DNA of 64,000 bases from Mycolicibacterium duvalii. Its GTDB lineage: Bacteria > Actinomycetota > Actinomycetes > Mycobacteriales > Mycobacteriaceae. The notes under the pieces are model-generated. The model had not been told where the DNA came from and made no database searches. It was given only the letters and a program-made list of their open reading frames with translations. The position numbers were made by a program, and so were the translations under genes. This document shows positions 47,404 to 56,843 of the stretch, piece after piece. Location of the stretch: the NCBI RefSeq assembly GCF_010726645.1, contig NZ_AP022563.1, positions 1,798,001-1,862,000 on the forward strand, in the 5' to 3' direction. Position 1 is the first letter of the stretch, and the number at the start of each line of letters is the position of its first letter.

Positions 47404-47891
47404 AGCAGCCGGTAGATGCGGTAATCGACGCGATTGGGTGAGAGCACGTTGTAGCCGACCGCCACGACCTGCGACAACCAGGCGTAGCGGTCGTCATCGG
47501 TGTCGAAGACCGGGGTGGTGCGCACGTAGGTCTCGGCGTAGGGCAGCGCGCGCCCTTCCAGGAGGCGTCCGAAGCCGTCCGCGGGGACTTTGATGACACC
47601 GCGGCTCTCGAGGTGGATCAGGGCGCCGTCGTGCGAGCGAATGGTCGCGCGGACGTCGACGCGGCCGACACCGTCGCTGCCGACCCGTAACCAATCCCCA
47701 CCGCCGGGCAGCAACTCCCCGCGCACTGCCGGACCGGTGACCTTCCCGCCGGCGATCACGAACGTCAGCCGGGTGCCGGTGGCGGTGCCGATCATCTGGA
47801 CGGGTTGCAGATCGACGCTGAGATCGCAAAGGTGCTGCACCGGTACGGCGTCGGTCCGGGGCGGCAGTGCTGCAGCGGTAGCGGGCACCAT
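47400..47891 (-). CDS. DUF3237 (UPF0311) protein
   Basis: A 163-residue DUF3237 protein, a small beta-barrel family without assigned function. Visible blocks are HLCDLSVDLQPVQMIG, TFVIAGGKVTGPAVRGELLPGGGDWLRV and the C-terminal YVRTTPVFDTDDDRYAWL typical of the family. I prefer the ATG at 47891: a TAAATT box lies 7 bases upstream (leaderless), whereas the ATG at 47912 falls inside the operator palindrome and has no ribosome site. It is coupled to the TetR gene that probably controls it. Confidence 0.85.
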   Translation of the reverse strand: MVPATAAALPPRTDAVPVQHLCDLSVDLQPVQMIGTATGTRLTFVIAGGKVTGPAVRGELLPGGGDWLRVGSDGVGRVDVRATIRSHDGALIHLESRGVIKVPADGFGRLLEGRALPYAETYVRTTPVFDTDDDRYAWLSQVVAVGYNVLSPNRVDYRIYRLL

Positions 47892-47898
47892 GACATCA

Positions 47899-47904
47899 AA
47901 TTTA
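47899..47904 (-). promoter_or_regulatory. leaderless -10 box of the DUF3237-TetR operon
   Basis: TAAATT on the minus strand, 7 bases before the ATG at 47891. Three of its bases are shared with the adjacent 21-bp palindrome, so a bound repressor would cover it. Confidence 0.5.
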
Positions 47905-47922
47905 CATACCATGAGTATGTAA
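47902..47922. promoter_or_regulatory. 21-bp palindromic operator, probable TetR site
   Basis: Perfect inverted repeat TTACATAC-5-GTATGTAA (arms 47902-47909 and 47915-47922) in the 39-base gap between the prepilin peptidase and DUF3237 genes. Size and symmetry are typical of TetR operators, and the regulator is encoded in the operon that it would control. Confidence 0.7.
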
Positions 47923-47930
47923 GTAAAGGG

Positions 47931-48356
47931 TCAGACGATCGTCACAGCGAGCGCCGCGGCCGCGCACATCGACGGCCCGTGCGGCACCGCCGCGGCGCCA
48001 CCGCGCGCCAGTTGCCAGACCGCGACCACGGCGGTCAACACCGACGCGCCCACGGCCGCGACGATCCAGACGTCCGGCCCGAAGGCACCCGTCAGGGCTC
48101 CGAGGCCGACGGCGAGCTTGACGTCGCCGGCGCCCATCGCCCGCGGGGCGGCCAGGTGCACCGTGGCGTAGACGGCGAACAACCCGAGTGCGCCGAGTAA
48201 TGCCGCGGCCCCGTGCCCGCCGAGTGTCGCCACGGTCAGGATGACCACCGCCCCCGGCAGCGTCAGCCAGTTCGGCAGCCGCCGAAAACGAATATCCATG
48301 CCGCTCAACAGAATCAGCCACAACCCGAGAACCGACGCGGCGAGTGCACCCCCCAC
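47931..48356 (-). CDS. prepilin peptidase, A24 family, short form
   Basis: A 141-residue membrane aspartyl protease of the A24 family (Rv2551c-like). The two catalytic Asp are in LSGMDIRFRRLPNWLT (about residue 21) and in the signature GAGDVKLAVGLGAL (about 77). Six helices are expected; the methyltransferase half of classical PilD is missing, as in the Tad/Flp-type enzymes. No pilin or Tad genes are in the window. A TAGCCT box 6 bases before the GTG suggests a leaderless transcript separate from aroE. Confidence 0.9.
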   Translation of the reverse strand: MGGALAASVLGLWLILLSGMDIRFRRLPNWLTLPGAVVILTVATLGGHGAAALLGALGLFAVYATVHLAAPRAMGAGDVKLAVGLGALTGAFGPDVWIVAAVGASVLTAVVAVWQLARGGAAAVPHGPSMCAAAALAVTIV

Positions 48357-48362
48357 GTTCTC

Positions 48363-48368
48363 AGGCTA
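48363..48368 (-). promoter_or_regulatory. leaderless -10 box of the prepilin peptidase gene
   Basis: TAGCCT on the minus strand lies 6 bases before the GTG at 48356, within the 43-base gap after aroE. Confidence 0.55.
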
Positions 48369-48399
48369 AGCCCGCCGGCTCGGCTAGTACCGCGCCAAT

Positions 48400-49206
48400 T
48401 CAGGCGAGCTCGAGCGCGGCTCGCATGGCCTCCTTGGGCGCGGGTCGCCCGGTGAACTGCTCCACCTGGGTGAAGGCCTGGTTCAGCAACATCTGCAGTC
48501 CGCTGATCACCTGCCCGCCGGCGGCCTGCACCGCGGCGGCCAGCGGGGTGGGCCACGGCTCGTAGATGGCGTCGAGCAGGACCGGCACCGCCGCCAGGGT
48601 CTGCGCATACGGTGCCACCGCGTCGGCGGGCACCGTGTTCACCGCCGCATCGAGGTCACGGACAGCCGCGGCCAGACCGGCGCCGAGCTCGCAGAAATCG
48701 GCCGTGACCCCGCAGCGCCCCGCGAGGTCGACCAGCGCGGCGGCCTTCTCCGCGTTGCGCGCTGCCACCGTGAGGTGGCGGGCACCGAGTTCGATCAACC
48801 CGACCACGGCCGCCGGCGCCGTGCCGCCCGATCCCACGACCATCGCCCGGGTCGGCTCGAGGCCGTGCAGCGCGCCGGTGACGCCGTCGATGTCGGTGTT
48901 GTCGGCCCGCCAGCCTGCTGTCGTCCGCACCAGCGTGTTCGCCGACCCGAGCAGCCGTGCCCTCGGCGTGGCCTCGTCGGCGAAGCGCAGCGCCGCGATC
49001 TTGCCCGGCATGGTGACCGACACCCCGACCCACTCCGGCCCGAAGCCCGACACCACCGCCGGCAGCTGTTCTGCGGTGCACTCGATCCGGTCATAGGTCC
49101 ATCCGGTCAGGCCCAGCGCGCGGTATGCCGCCAGGTGCAGTTGCGGGGACCGGGAGTGCGCGATCGGTGAACCCAGCACCGCCGCACGCCGCGGCGAGCC
49201 GGTCAT
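48400..49206 (-). CDS. aroE: shikimate dehydrogenase
   Basis: Reduces dehydroshikimate to shikimate with NADPH. In 268 residues: AAVLGSPIAHSRSPQLHLAAY (substrate site), VSVTMPGKIAALRFAD (here MPGK in place of the usual MPHK), ADNTDIDGVTGAL, the NADP loop VVGSGGTAPAAVVGL, and a C-terminal GLQMLLNQAFTQVEQFTG. The ATG at 49206 overlaps the mltG stop (ATGA). It is separated from aroC-aroK-aroB by the prepilin peptidase and the TetR cassette. Confidence 0.95.
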   Translation of the reverse strand: MTGSPRRAAVLGSPIAHSRSPQLHLAAYRALGLTGWTYDRIECTAEQLPAVVSGFGPEWVGVSVTMPGKIAALRFADEATPRARLLGSANTLVRTTAGWRADNTDIDGVTGALHGLEPTRAMVVGSGGTAPAAVVGLIELGARHLTVAARNAEKAAALVDLAGRCGVTADFCELGAGLAAAVRDLDAAVNTVPADAVAPYAQTLAAVPVLLDAIYEPWPTPLAAAVQAAGGQVISGLQMLLNQAFTQVEQFTGRPAPKEAMRAALELA

Positions 49207-50450
49207 CGCGCCGAGTCGAGCACGCCGTTGCGTATTGCCTGCTGGATGTTGGCCAGATGCTGCTCGTATTCGCGGGTGAACAACGTGGTGCCCTGCATGT
49301 CGATCGTGACGAAGTACAGCCAGTCCCCCGGTTCCGGGTTCTCGGCCGCCTTCAGTGCTGCCAGGCTGGGCGAACAGATCGGCGTGGTCGGCAGACCCGG
49401 GCGGACATAGGTGTTCCACGGGGTCATCTGCGCCCGGTCGGCGTCGGTGGTGGCCACCTCGATGCGTTCGAGCGGGTAGTTGACCGTCGAGTCGAACTCG
49501 AGGGTCCGCTGCGCGGCGAGCCGGTTGTAGATCACCCGGCTGACCTTCGAGAAGTCCTCGGGCGTGGCCTCGCGTTGCACCAACGACGCCACGATCAGAA
49601 TCTCGTAGGGCGACAGGTTGGTCGCGGCAGCCGACTCCAGCAGACCGTTGTTCTCGTACTGCGTGGCGCTGCCGGCGATCAACGTCGACAGGATGTCCTG
49701 CGGTTCGGCCGACGGATCGATGTTCCAGGTGCCCGCGGCGATCAGCCCTTCCAGCCGGCGGGGGTCCTGGCCGACGCGCTCGACGGCGGCGGTGGCCCAC
49801 TGCGGCACACCGAGCATGTCCGGCGGTGCCGCGGCGGCGACGTCCCGCAACGCATCCGCCGACACACAGCGCCGGTCTCCGTCGAGGTCCACACACGATG
49901 CCTTGGCGATCAGGGTCAGGATGCCCTCGGTGACCGCCTGCGTCTTGACGTCCTGGACGTCTTGGAGCTGGCGACCCTCCGGGATCACCAGCCGGCCCAC
50001 CCGGCTGGCCGGGTCGGACAGGCGTTGCACCGCGTCGGCCGCCGGGATCTCGGTCCGCACCTTGTAGAACCCGGGCTGGATGGCCGAGATCGCGTCGTTG
50101 CCGTTCGCGGCGTCGACGAACGCCTTGATGGTGAGAACGACGTTGTTGTCCTGCAGGGTCTGTCCGATCGCGGTGGTCGAATCACCCGGGTGCACCTGGA
50201 TCACGACATCGGAGACGCCGTCGCCGGCGTAATCTCCGCTGCTGGTACCGAACATGGAGTGCCACAGTCGGGAACCCAGGAAGACCGCACCGACCGCGAC
50301 CACCACGAGCAGGCTGACCGCGGCGATCGCGGCCACCTTGCGCCGCCGCCGGTATCGCTGCTCGCGGATGCGCTCCTGACGCGTCAAACGCGCCCGGGGC
50401 GGACCGACGGCCAGCGGCTCCGGGCGGTCACTTCGCCAGTCGTCAGCCAT
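49203..50450 (-). CDS. mltG: endolytic transglycosylase MltG
   Basis: MltG cuts nascent glycan strands and is thought to terminate peptidoglycan polymerisation. The 415-residue protein has a basic cytoplasmic N-terminus (about 1-38), one membrane helix (39-59, [21 protein letters not shown]), a LysM-like segment ([19 protein letters not shown]) and the YceG domain with [10 protein letters not shown] containing the catalytic Glu, and [19 protein letters not shown]. It overlaps ruvX upstream by 8 bases and aroE downstream by 4. Confidence 0.95.
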   Translation of the reverse strand: MADDWRSDRPEPLAVGPPRARLTRQERIREQRYRRRRKVAAIAAVSLLVVVAVGAVFLGSRLWHSMFGTSSGDYAGDGVSDVVIQVHPGDSTTAIGQTLQDNNVVLTIKAFVDAANGNDAISAIQPGFYKVRTEIPAADAVQRLSDPASRVGRLVIPEGRQLQDVQDVKTQAVTEGILTLIAKASCVDLDGDRRCVSADALRDVAAAAPPDMLGVPQWATAAVERVGQDPRRLEGLIAAGTWNIDPSAEPQDILSTLIAGSATQYENNGLLESAAATNLSPYEILIVASLVQREATPEDFSKVSRVIYNRLAAQRTLEFDSTVNYPLERIEVATTDADRAQMTPWNTYVRPGLPTTPICSPSLAALKAAENPEPGDWLYFVTIDMQGTTLFTREYEQHLANIQQAIRNGVLDSAR

Positions 50451-50970
50451 TCCCGACCTCTCCGTGTGCGGACAGCGCCGTCCGCCGCTGGTCCAGCCAG
50501 TGTTGCAGGATTCCCACCGCCGCGGCCTGATCGATCACCGAGCGCTGGCCGCGAGACCGTACTCCCGCTTCCCGCAGTGAGCGCTGCGCGGACAACGTGG
50601 TGAACCGCTCGTCGGCCAGGCGCACAGGTACCGGCGCGATCCGCGCGGCCAGCATGTCGGCCACGTCGATCGCGTCCTTCGCCGACGCCCCGGCACGGTC
50701 GGCCAGCGTACGCGGCAGGCCGACCACCACCTCGACCACGTCGTTCTCACGCGCCAACGCCACCAGGCGCCGCAGGTGACGATCGGAGCGCCGCTCCCGC
50801 CGCACCGTCTCGACCGGGGTGGCCAGGGTCGCGTCCGGGTCGCTGACGGCCACACCGATACGCACGGTGCCGACGTCGACGCCCAATCGGCGGCCACGCC
50901 CCGGGTCGGGCGACGACTCGTCGCCGCCAGGCCGGTCAGGCGTCCGGCGGGTCCAGTCGGGGGCGTCCAC
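50443..50970 (-). CDS. ruvX: RuvX/YqgF Holliday junction resolvase-like protein
   Basis: A 175-residue RNase H-fold protein; in M. tuberculosis RuvX resolves Holliday junctions, in E. coli YqgF processes pre-16S rRNA. The core motifs are [33 protein letters not shown] and [15 protein letters not shown], ending in [15 protein letters not shown]. About 28 N-terminal residues (Asp/Pro/Arg-rich) precede the domain. It starts 5 bases after alaS and overlaps mltG. Confidence 0.94.
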   Translation of the reverse strand: MDAPDWTRRTPDRPGGDESSPDPGRGRRLGVDVGTVRIGVAVSDPDATLATPVETVRRERRSDRHLRRLVALARENDVVEVVVGLPRTLADRAGASAKDAIDVADMLAARIAPVPVRLADERFTTLSAQRSLREAGVRSRGQRSVIDQAAAVGILQHWLDQRRTALSAHGEVGNG

Positions 50971-50975
50971 CTGCG

Positions 50976-53672
50976 CTAACTCCGGCCCAGCTCCGCGCGT
51001 ATCGCCGCCAATGCCGCGTCGATACCCGCCGCCCCCTTACCGGACCCCTGGGCCAGATCAGCTTTGCCCCCGCCGCGGCCGTTGACGGCCGCTCCCAGCA
51101 CCTTGACCAGGTCGTCGGCGCGCAGACCGAGATCCTGGGCGGCCGGATTGACCGCCACCACGAACGGAACGGCATCATTGTCGGCCTCCGACATCAGTGC
51201 CACCACCGCCGGCCCGCTGCCGAGCTTGCCGCGGACGTCACCGACGAGCGAGCGCAGATCCCCTGCCGACATCCCGCCGGCCATCCGCTGGGCCACCAGA
51301 CGGACCTTACCGATGTCCTCCGCGCCGGCGGCCGCGTTGGCCGCGGCGGCGCGGGCGTTGGCCATCCGCAGCCGATCGAGCTCCTTCTCCGCGCTGCGCA
51401 GCTTTTCGACCAGAGTGGCCACCCGCGCGGGCACCTCTTCGGAGGGCACCTTCAGCGACGACGCGAGCCCGGCCATCAACGCGCGTTCTTTGGCCAAGTG
51501 CCGGAACGAGTCGAGCCCGACATAGGCCTCGACACGGCGCACACCGGACCCGACCGAGGACTCGCCGAGGATCGTCACCGGACCGATCTGCGCCGAGTTG
51601 CGCACATGCGTGCCCCCGCACAGTTCCAGCGAGAACGGCCCACCGATCTCGACGACCCGAACCTCGTCGGGATAGTTCTCCCCGAACAGTGCCATCGCCC
51701 CCATGGCCTTGGCCCGCTCGAGTTCGGTGGTGAAGCTGTGCACCTCGTAGTCGGCCTCGACGGCCTCGTTGGTGACTTCCTCGATCTCGGTGCGCTGGCC
51801 CTCGGTGAGCGCGCCCTGCCAGTTGAAGTCGAACCGTAGGTAGCCGGGCCGGTTGAGCGAACCGGCCTGCACGGCGTTGGGTCCGAGCACCTGGCGCAGC
51901 GCCGCGTGCACCATGTGGGTGCCCGAGTGGCCCTGGGTGGCGCCGTGGCGCCAGCGCGGGTCGACGGCGGCCACGACGGTGTCGCCCTCGACGAACTCGC
52001 CGGACTCGACCGTGACGCGGTGCGCCCACAGGGTCTTGGCGATCTTCTGGACGTCGCCGACGGCCGCGCGGGCGGTCTGCGAGGCCCCGGTGCCGGTGAT
52101 GGCGCCTTCGTCGGCGATCTGGCCACCCGACTCCGCATAGAAGGGGGTGCGGTCGAGAATCAGCTCGATCCGTTCGCCGGCGCCCTCGCGACCGGCGTGG
52201 GTCACCACCGGAACCCTCTTGCCGTCCACGAAGATGCCGAGGACCCTGGCTTCACTGGACAATTCGTCGAAGCCGGTGAACTCGGTGGGGCCGCTGTCGA
52301 CGAGATCGCGGTACGCCGACAGATCGGCGTGCGCCTGCTTGCGCGCCGCGGCGTCGGCCTTGGCCCGCTGCCGCTGCTCGGCCATCAGGGTGCGGAAGCC
52401 TTCCTCGTCGACACTGAGGTCGGCCTCGGCGGCCATTTCGAGGGTCAGCTCGATCGGGAAGCCGTAGGTGTCGTGCAGGGTGAATGCGTCGCGGCCCGAG
52501 AGCTTGGAGGCGCCCGAGGCCTTGGTCGCCCGGGCGGCGTCCTCGAACAGCCGCGAACCGGAGCTCAGCGTGCGGTTGAACGCGGTCTCCTCGGCGACCG
52601 CGATGCGCTGGATGCGATCGAAGTCGGCGACCAGCTCCGGGTAGGACGGGCCCATCGCGTCGCGCACGGTGGCCATCAGGTCCGCCATGATCGGCTGCTC
52701 GACGCCGAGCAGTTTGGCCGCACGGATGATGCGGCGCAGTAGTCGGCGCAACACGTAGCCGCGACCTTCGTTACCGGGGCTGACTCCGTCACCGATGATG
52801 ATCGCCGCGGTGCGGCTGTGGTCGGCGATGATCCGGTAGCGGACGTCGTCCTCATGGACGCCCTGGCCGTAGCCGCGCGGAGCCCTCGCAGCCATCAGGT
52901 CGATCGCGGGCCGCAGCAGGTCGGTCTCGTAGACGTTGTCCACGTTCTGCAGCAGGCAGGCCACGCGTTCGATGCCCATCCCCGTGTCGATGTTCTTGCG
53001 CGGCAGCGGGCCGAGGATCTCGAAGTCCTCCTTCGAGGTGCCCTCCCCGCGCTCGTTCTGCATGAACACGAGGTTCCAGATCTCGATGTAACGGTCCTCG
53101 TTGGCTACGGGACCGCCCTCGACGCCGTATTCGGGTCCGCGGTCGTAGTAGATCTCCGAGGACGGCCCGCACGGCCCAGGGATGCCCATCGACCAGTAGT
53201 TGTCGGCCATGCCGCGGCGCTGGATGCGCTCGGCCGGCAGACCGGCGACCTCCTGCCACAGTTCGATGGCCTCATCGTCATCGAGATAGACGGTCGCCCA
53301 GAGCTTTTCGGGATCGAAGCCGTAGCCGCCCTGATCCTGCGGGTTGGTCAGCAGAGTCCAGGCGAATTCGATGGCGCCCTTCTTGAAATAGTCGCCGAAG
53401 CTGAAGTTGCCGGCCATCTGGAAGAACGTGTTGTGCCGGGTCGTGATGCCGACCTCGTCGATGTCCGGTGTGCGGATGCACTTCTGGACGCTCACCGCAC
53501 GCGGATAGGGCGGGGTGCGCGCGCCGAGGAAGAACGGCACGAACTGCACCATGCCGGCGTTGACGAACAACAGGTTGGGGTCGTCGAGGATCACCGAGGC
53601 ACTCGGCACCTCGGTATGTCCCGCGTTCACGAAGTGATCAAGGAAACGCTTCCTGATCTCGTGTGTCTGCAC
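50976..53672 (-). CDS. alaS: alanyl-tRNA synthetase
   Basis: Charges tRNA-Ala. The 898 residues contain the class II core ([39 protein letters not shown]), the editing domain with the zinc motif [12 protein letters not shown] and [13 protein letters not shown], and a C-terminal coiled coil and C-Ala domain with VVALMSEAD and a glycine-rich [19 protein letters not shown]. The GTG at 53672 is preceded by AAGGACAGCAGGAC and is where family homology begins; the longer frame adds unrelated residues. It leads alaS-ruvX-mltG-aroE. Confidence 0.97.
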   Translation of the reverse strand: MQTHEIRKRFLDHFVNAGHTEVPSASVILDDPNLLFVNAGMVQFVPFFLGARTPPYPRAVSVQKCIRTPDIDEVGITTRHNTFFQMAGNFSFGDYFKKGAIEFAWTLLTNPQDQGGYGFDPEKLWATVYLDDDEAIELWQEVAGLPAERIQRRGMADNYWSMGIPGPCGPSSEIYYDRGPEYGVEGGPVANEDRYIEIWNLVFMQNERGEGTSKEDFEILGPLPRKNIDTGMGIERVACLLQNVDNVYETDLLRPAIDLMAARAPRGYGQGVHEDDVRYRIIADHSRTAAIIIGDGVSPGNEGRGYVLRRLLRRIIRAAKLLGVEQPIMADLMATVRDAMGPSYPELVADFDRIQRIAVAEETAFNRTLSSGSRLFEDAARATKASGASKLSGRDAFTLHDTYGFPIELTLEMAAEADLSVDEEGFRTLMAEQRQRAKADAAARKQAHADLSAYRDLVDSGPTEFTGFDELSSEARVLGIFVDGKRVPVVTHAGREGAGERIELILDRTPFYAESGGQIADEGAITGTGASQTARAAVGDVQKIAKTLWAHRVTVESGEFVEGDTVVAAVDPRWRHGATQGHSGTHMVHAALRQVLGPNAVQAGSLNRPGYLRFDFNWQGALTEGQRTEIEEVTNEAVEADYEVHSFTTELERAKAMGAMALFGENYPDEVRVVEIGGPFSLELCGGTHVRNSAQIGPVTILGESSVGSGVRRVEAYVGLDSFRHLAKERALMAGLASSLKVPSEEVPARVATLVEKLRSAEKELDRLRMANARAAAANAAAGAEDIGKVRLVAQRMAGGMSAGDLRSLVGDVRGKLGSGPAVVALMSEADNDAVPFVVAVNPAAQDLGLRADDLVKVLGAAVNGRGGGKADLAQGSGKGAAGIDAALAAIRAELGRS

Positions 53673-53764
53673 GTCCTGCTGTCCTTCGGCTCTGGGGCGG
53701 GGATGCCACCTGTTGGGGCGCCACCTGCGAATACTCGACCGCACCACAGTACCGGTCGTCCCAG

Positions 53765-54166
53765 TCAGCCCGACACGAAGCTCAAGCGGACCGCCCGTTG
53801 CGGATTGTCTCTGTTCATGTCCACCAAAACGATGCTCTGCCACGTGCCGAGCAGCGGCGCTCCGTCACCCACCGGCACCGTCACCGACGGCGAGACGAGG
53901 CCGGGCAGGACATGATCGGCACCGTGGCCCGGTGACCCGTGGGCGTGGCGGTACCGGTCGTCGCGTGGCAGCAGCCGCTCGAGGGTGTCGACGAGGTCGT
54001 CATCGGATCCGGCTCCGGTCTCGATGACGGCGACGCCGGCCGTGGCGTGCGGCACGAACACATTGCACAGGCCGTCCCCCTGCGTGGCGCAGAAGTCACG
54101 GACCGCGGCGGTCAGGTCCACGATGCGGCGACGCGACGTATCGACATCGAGCACTTCGGTGTTCAC
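53765..54166 (-). CDS. yjbQ: YjbQ family protein (UPF0047)
   Basis: A 133-residue member of the YjbQ/UPF0047 family, some of which have weak thiamine-phosphate synthase activity; the real role is unclear. Signatures are [38 protein letters not shown] and [19 protein letters not shown], holding the three conserved His. The GTG at 54166 has GGAGAG just upstream; a longer frame to 54196 lacks support. It lies alone, 92 bases upstream of alaS on the same strand. Confidence 0.9.
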   Translation of the reverse strand: MNTEVLDVDTSRRRIVDLTAAVRDFCATQGDGLCNVFVPHATAGVAVIETGAGSDDDLVDTLERLLPRDDRYRHAHGSPGHGADHVLPGLVSPSVTVPVGDGAPLLGTWQSIVLVDMNRDNPQRAVRLSFVSG

Positions 54167-54273
54167 GCTCTCCAGCCTACGAGCCCGCCTCGCCATTGAC
54201 GCCGGCGTTTAATTTCGCCGGCCGAGGGTATGCCTGCCACACCCCGATGCGGACCGGAACACTTGGAGGAGTC

Positions 54274-54564
54274 ATGACCGTCACCGGAATCATCACCGCC
54301 ATCCTGATCGGCATCGTCATCGGCGTCCTCGGACGGTTGGTCGTGCCGGGCAAGCAGAACATCGGTGTGCTCGTCACCATCGGAGTCGGCATCGTCAGCG
54401 CGCTGATCGGCACCTGGCTGGCTCAGTTGATCGGCATCCCGACCGCGACGAGCGGGGTGGATTGGCTCGAACTGCTCGTCCAGGTCGTCGTCGCCGCCAT
54501 CGGCGTGGCGCTGGTCGCTGCCCTGATGGGCCGCCGTCGCACCGGCGTGGCGGGTCCCCGCTGA
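54274..54564 (+). CDS. GlsB/YeaQ/YmgE-like small membrane protein
   Basis: A 96-residue protein with three hydrophobic helices (TGIITAILIGIVIGVLGRLVV; IGVLVTIGVGIVSALIGTWLA; LVQVVVAAIGVALVAALM) and the RLVVPGKQNIGVL loop seen in GlsB/transglycosylase-associated proteins, which are often induced by acid or general stress. An excellent TTGGAGGAG ribosome site precedes the ATG by 3 bases. It stands between divergent and convergent neighbours and is followed by a perfect 14-bp inverted repeat. Confidence 0.9.
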   Translation: MTVTGIITAILIGIVIGVLGRLVVPGKQNIGVLVTIGVGIVSALIGTWLAQLIGIPTATSGVDWLELLVQVVVAAIGVALVAALMGRRRTGVAGPR

Positions 54565-54597
54565 GAGTCTGACGCGCTCGACCGCAAGCGCGACGCT

Positions 54598-54633
54598 GTG
54601 ATCCCGGCTGGGCCCCCGACCAGCCGGGATCAC
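54598..54633. terminator. bidirectional terminator-like hairpin
   Basis: A perfect inverted repeat of 14 bp (GTGATCCCGGCTGG, 8-base loop, then its complement; arms 54598-54611 and 54620-54633) lies between the converging GlsB-like and rarA genes. There is no U-tract, as is usual for mycobacterial intrinsic terminators. Confidence 0.75.
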
Positions 54634-54644
54634 TCATCGGCGGG

Positions 54645-55973
54645 TCAGCGGGCGCGCCGGATGATCGCGCGCAGCTTGTCCAACCTGCCTGAGATCTCCC
54701 GTTCGGCACCCCGGTTGGTGGGCCGGTAGTAGTCGACCCCGACCAGCTCGTCGGGTGGATACTGCTGGGCGGCAACTCCTCCCGGCTCATCGTGGGCGTA
54801 GCGGTAGCCGACTCCGTGCCCCAGCTTGGCTGCACCGGAATAGTGCCCGTCCCGCAGATGCGCCGGCACCAGACCCGCCTTCCCCGCGCGGATGTCGGCC
54901 ATCGCGGCTCCCAGCGCGGTGGTCACGGCGTTCGACTTCGGAGCGGTGGCCAGGTGCACCGTCGCGTGGGCCAGCGTGAGCTGGGCCTCCGGCATCCCGA
55001 TCAGCTGCACGGTCTGGGCGGCGGACACCGCGATGGGCAGCGCGGTGGGATCGGCCATCCCGATGTCCTCGCTGGCCAGAATCATCAAGCGGCGGGCCAC
55101 GAAGCGCGGGTCCTCCCCCGCGACGAGCATGCGGGCCAGATAGTGCAGCGCCGCGTCGACGTCGGAACCGCGCACCGACTTGATGAACGCGCTGACGACG
55201 TCGTAGTGCTGGTCGCCGTCGCGGTCGTAGCGCACCGCGGCCTTGTCCAGGGACTGCTCGATGACCTCGACGGTGACCTCGTCGCCGGTCTCGGCGGCGA
55301 CCTCCAGGGCCGTCAACGCACGGCGGGCGTCCCCGGCGGACAACTGCACCAGCAGGTCGACGGCCTCGTCGGTGACCGGCACCGCGCCGCCCAACCCCCG
55401 CTCGTCGTCGATGGCCCGGCGCAGGACAGTGGCGATGTCGGCCGGCGTCAGCGGCTGCAGCGCCAGGATCAGCGAGCGGGACAGCAGCGGCGCCACCACG
55501 CTGAATGACGGGTTCTCGGTGGTGGCGGCGACCAGCAGCACCACGCGGTTCTCCACGGCCGCCAGCAGGGCATCCTGCTGGGTCTTGGAGAACCGGTGCA
55601 CCTCGTCGATGAATAGCACGGTCTGCTGGCCCCGCACGGCGGCTTGCCGGGCCTGGTCGATGACGGCCCGGACCTCCTTGACCCCGGCCGACAGCGCCGA
55701 GAGCGCCTCGAACCGCCGACCGGTGGCCTGGGAGATCAGCGACGCCAGCGTCGTCTTGCCGGTCCCCGGTGGCCCGTAGAGAATGACCGACGCCGCGCCG
55801 GACCCCTCGACGAGTCGGCGCAGCGGGGCGTTGGCTTGCAGCAGATGCTCCTGCCCCACCACCTCATCGAGGGATGCCGGCCGCATGCGCACCGCCAACG
55901 GCACCGACGCACCGACCGGGCTGGCCGCGGGTGCCGGCGCGTCGCCGGGAACGTCGAACAGACTGTCGGACAC
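54645..55973 (-). CDS. rarA: replication-associated recombination protein RarA
   Basis: AAA+ ATPase of the RarA/MgsA/WRNIP1 family, which acts at stalled forks. The 442 residues have [17 protein letters not shown], Walker A GPPGTGKT at 67-74, Walker [20 protein letters not shown], sensor 1 [10 protein letters not shown], and the C-terminal tetramerisation domain ([15 protein letters not shown] [27 protein letters not shown]). It starts 10 bases after the DUF3097 stop. Confidence 0.95.
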   Translation of the reverse strand: MSDSLFDVPGDAPAPAASPVGASVPLAVRMRPASLDEVVGQEHLLQANAPLRRLVEGSGAASVILYGPPGTGKTTLASLISQATGRRFEALSALSAGVKEVRAVIDQARQAAVRGQQTVLFIDEVHRFSKTQQDALLAAVENRVVLLVAATTENPSFSVVAPLLSRSLILALQPLTPADIATVLRRAIDDERGLGGAVPVTDEAVDLLVQLSAGDARRALTALEVAAETGDEVTVEVIEQSLDKAAVRYDRDGDQHYDVVSAFIKSVRGSDVDAALHYLARMLVAGEDPRFVARRLMILASEDIGMADPTALPIAVSAAQTVQLIGMPEAQLTLAHATVHLATAPKSNAVTTALGAAMADIRAGKAGLVPAHLRDGHYSGAAKLGHGVGYRYAHDEPGGVAAQQYPPDELVGVDYYRPTNRGAEREISGRLDKLRAIIRRAR

Positions 55974-55983
55974 GTTGTCGTGC

Positions 55984-56823
55984 TTACACCGGCGCGGTGA
56001 CGAAGTCGATGAGCTCCTCGACGCGCCCGATCAATTCGGGTTCGAGATCCGTCCAGTCGCGCACCCGGCCCCGGATCCGTTGCCATGCCGCGGCGATGTC
56101 GGCCTGGTCGCGGTGCTTCCATCCCAGCGCGGCGCACACGCCGTGCTTCCAGTCCTGGCCCTTGGGGATCACCGGCCACGACGGTATGCCCAACCGGGCG
56201 GGCTTGACGGCCTGCCAGATGTCGATGAACGGATGCCCGACCACCAGGGTGTGGTCGCCGCCCGGGCCGCGTCGTACCGACTCGGCGATACGGGCCTCCT
56301 TGGACCCGGGGACCAGATGATCGACCAGCACACCGAGTCGCCGTCCCGGACCGGGACGGAACTCGGCCACGACCGCGCGCAGATCGTCGACGCCGCCGAG
56401 GTACTCGACGACGACGCCCTCGATGCGCAGATCGTCACCCCAGACCTGCTCGACCAGCTCCGCATCGTGACGGCCCTCGACATAGATCCGGCTGGCGGCG
56501 GCGACTTTCGCGCGGGCACCGGCGACGGCGACCGATCCCGACGCGGTGCGGGTCGCAGCTGCCGGCGCCGCTTTCTTCGGGGCGAGCAGGATGACCGGCT
56601 TGCCGTCGATGAGATAGCCGGGGCCGACCGGGAACGGTTTGGTACGGCCGTTCCGGTCCTCGAGTTCCATGCGGCCGTACTCGACGCGCACGACCGCTCC
56701 GACGAAGCCGGTCTCGGCGTCCTCGACGACCATGCCGATCTCGATCGGCTGCTCCACGGAGCGGGGCCTGCGCGATTGGTGCGGGTTGTCGGCCAGGATG
56801 TCGGAGCCATAGCGATCAGCCAC
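55984..56823 (-). CDS. DUF3097 protein
   Basis: A 279-residue actinobacterial protein of the DUF3097 family with no known role. The N-terminal third ([33 protein letters not shown]) resembles a small beta-barrel, the rest has a TOPRIM-like ring of acidic motifs: [48 protein letters not shown] and [13 protein letters not shown]. An acidic metal site for nucleic-acid chemistry is plausible inference, consistent with linkage to rarA. The GTG follows a TACGAT box by 7 bases, so the mRNA is probably leaderless. Confidence 0.88.
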   Translation of the reverse strand: MADRYGSDILADNPHQSRRPRSVEQPIEIGMVVEDAETGFVGAVVRVEYGRMELEDRNGRTKPFPVGPGYLIDGKPVILLAPKKAAPAAATRTASGSVAVAGARAKVAAASRIYVEGRHDAELVEQVWGDDLRIEGVVVEYLGGVDDLRAVVAEFRPGPGRRLGVLVDHLVPGSKEARIAESVRRGPGGDHTLVVGHPFIDIWQAVKPARLGIPSWPVIPKGQDWKHGVCAALGWKHRDQADIAAAWQRIRGRVRDWTDLEPELIGRVEELIDFVTAPV

Positions 56824-56830
56824 GCAAGTG

Positions 56831-56836
56831 ATCGTA
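56831..56836 (-). promoter_or_regulatory. leaderless -10 box of the DUF3097 gene
   Basis: TACGAT on the minus strand ends 7 bases before the GTG at 56823, in the 20-base gap after the metalloprotease gene. Confidence 0.55.
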
Positions 56837-56843
56837 GGGCGAC

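Noticed and set aside
47910..47912. ATG at 47912 as the DUF3237 start
   Set aside because: It lies in the centre of the operator palindrome without a ribosome site; the ATG at 47891 has a properly spaced -10 box.
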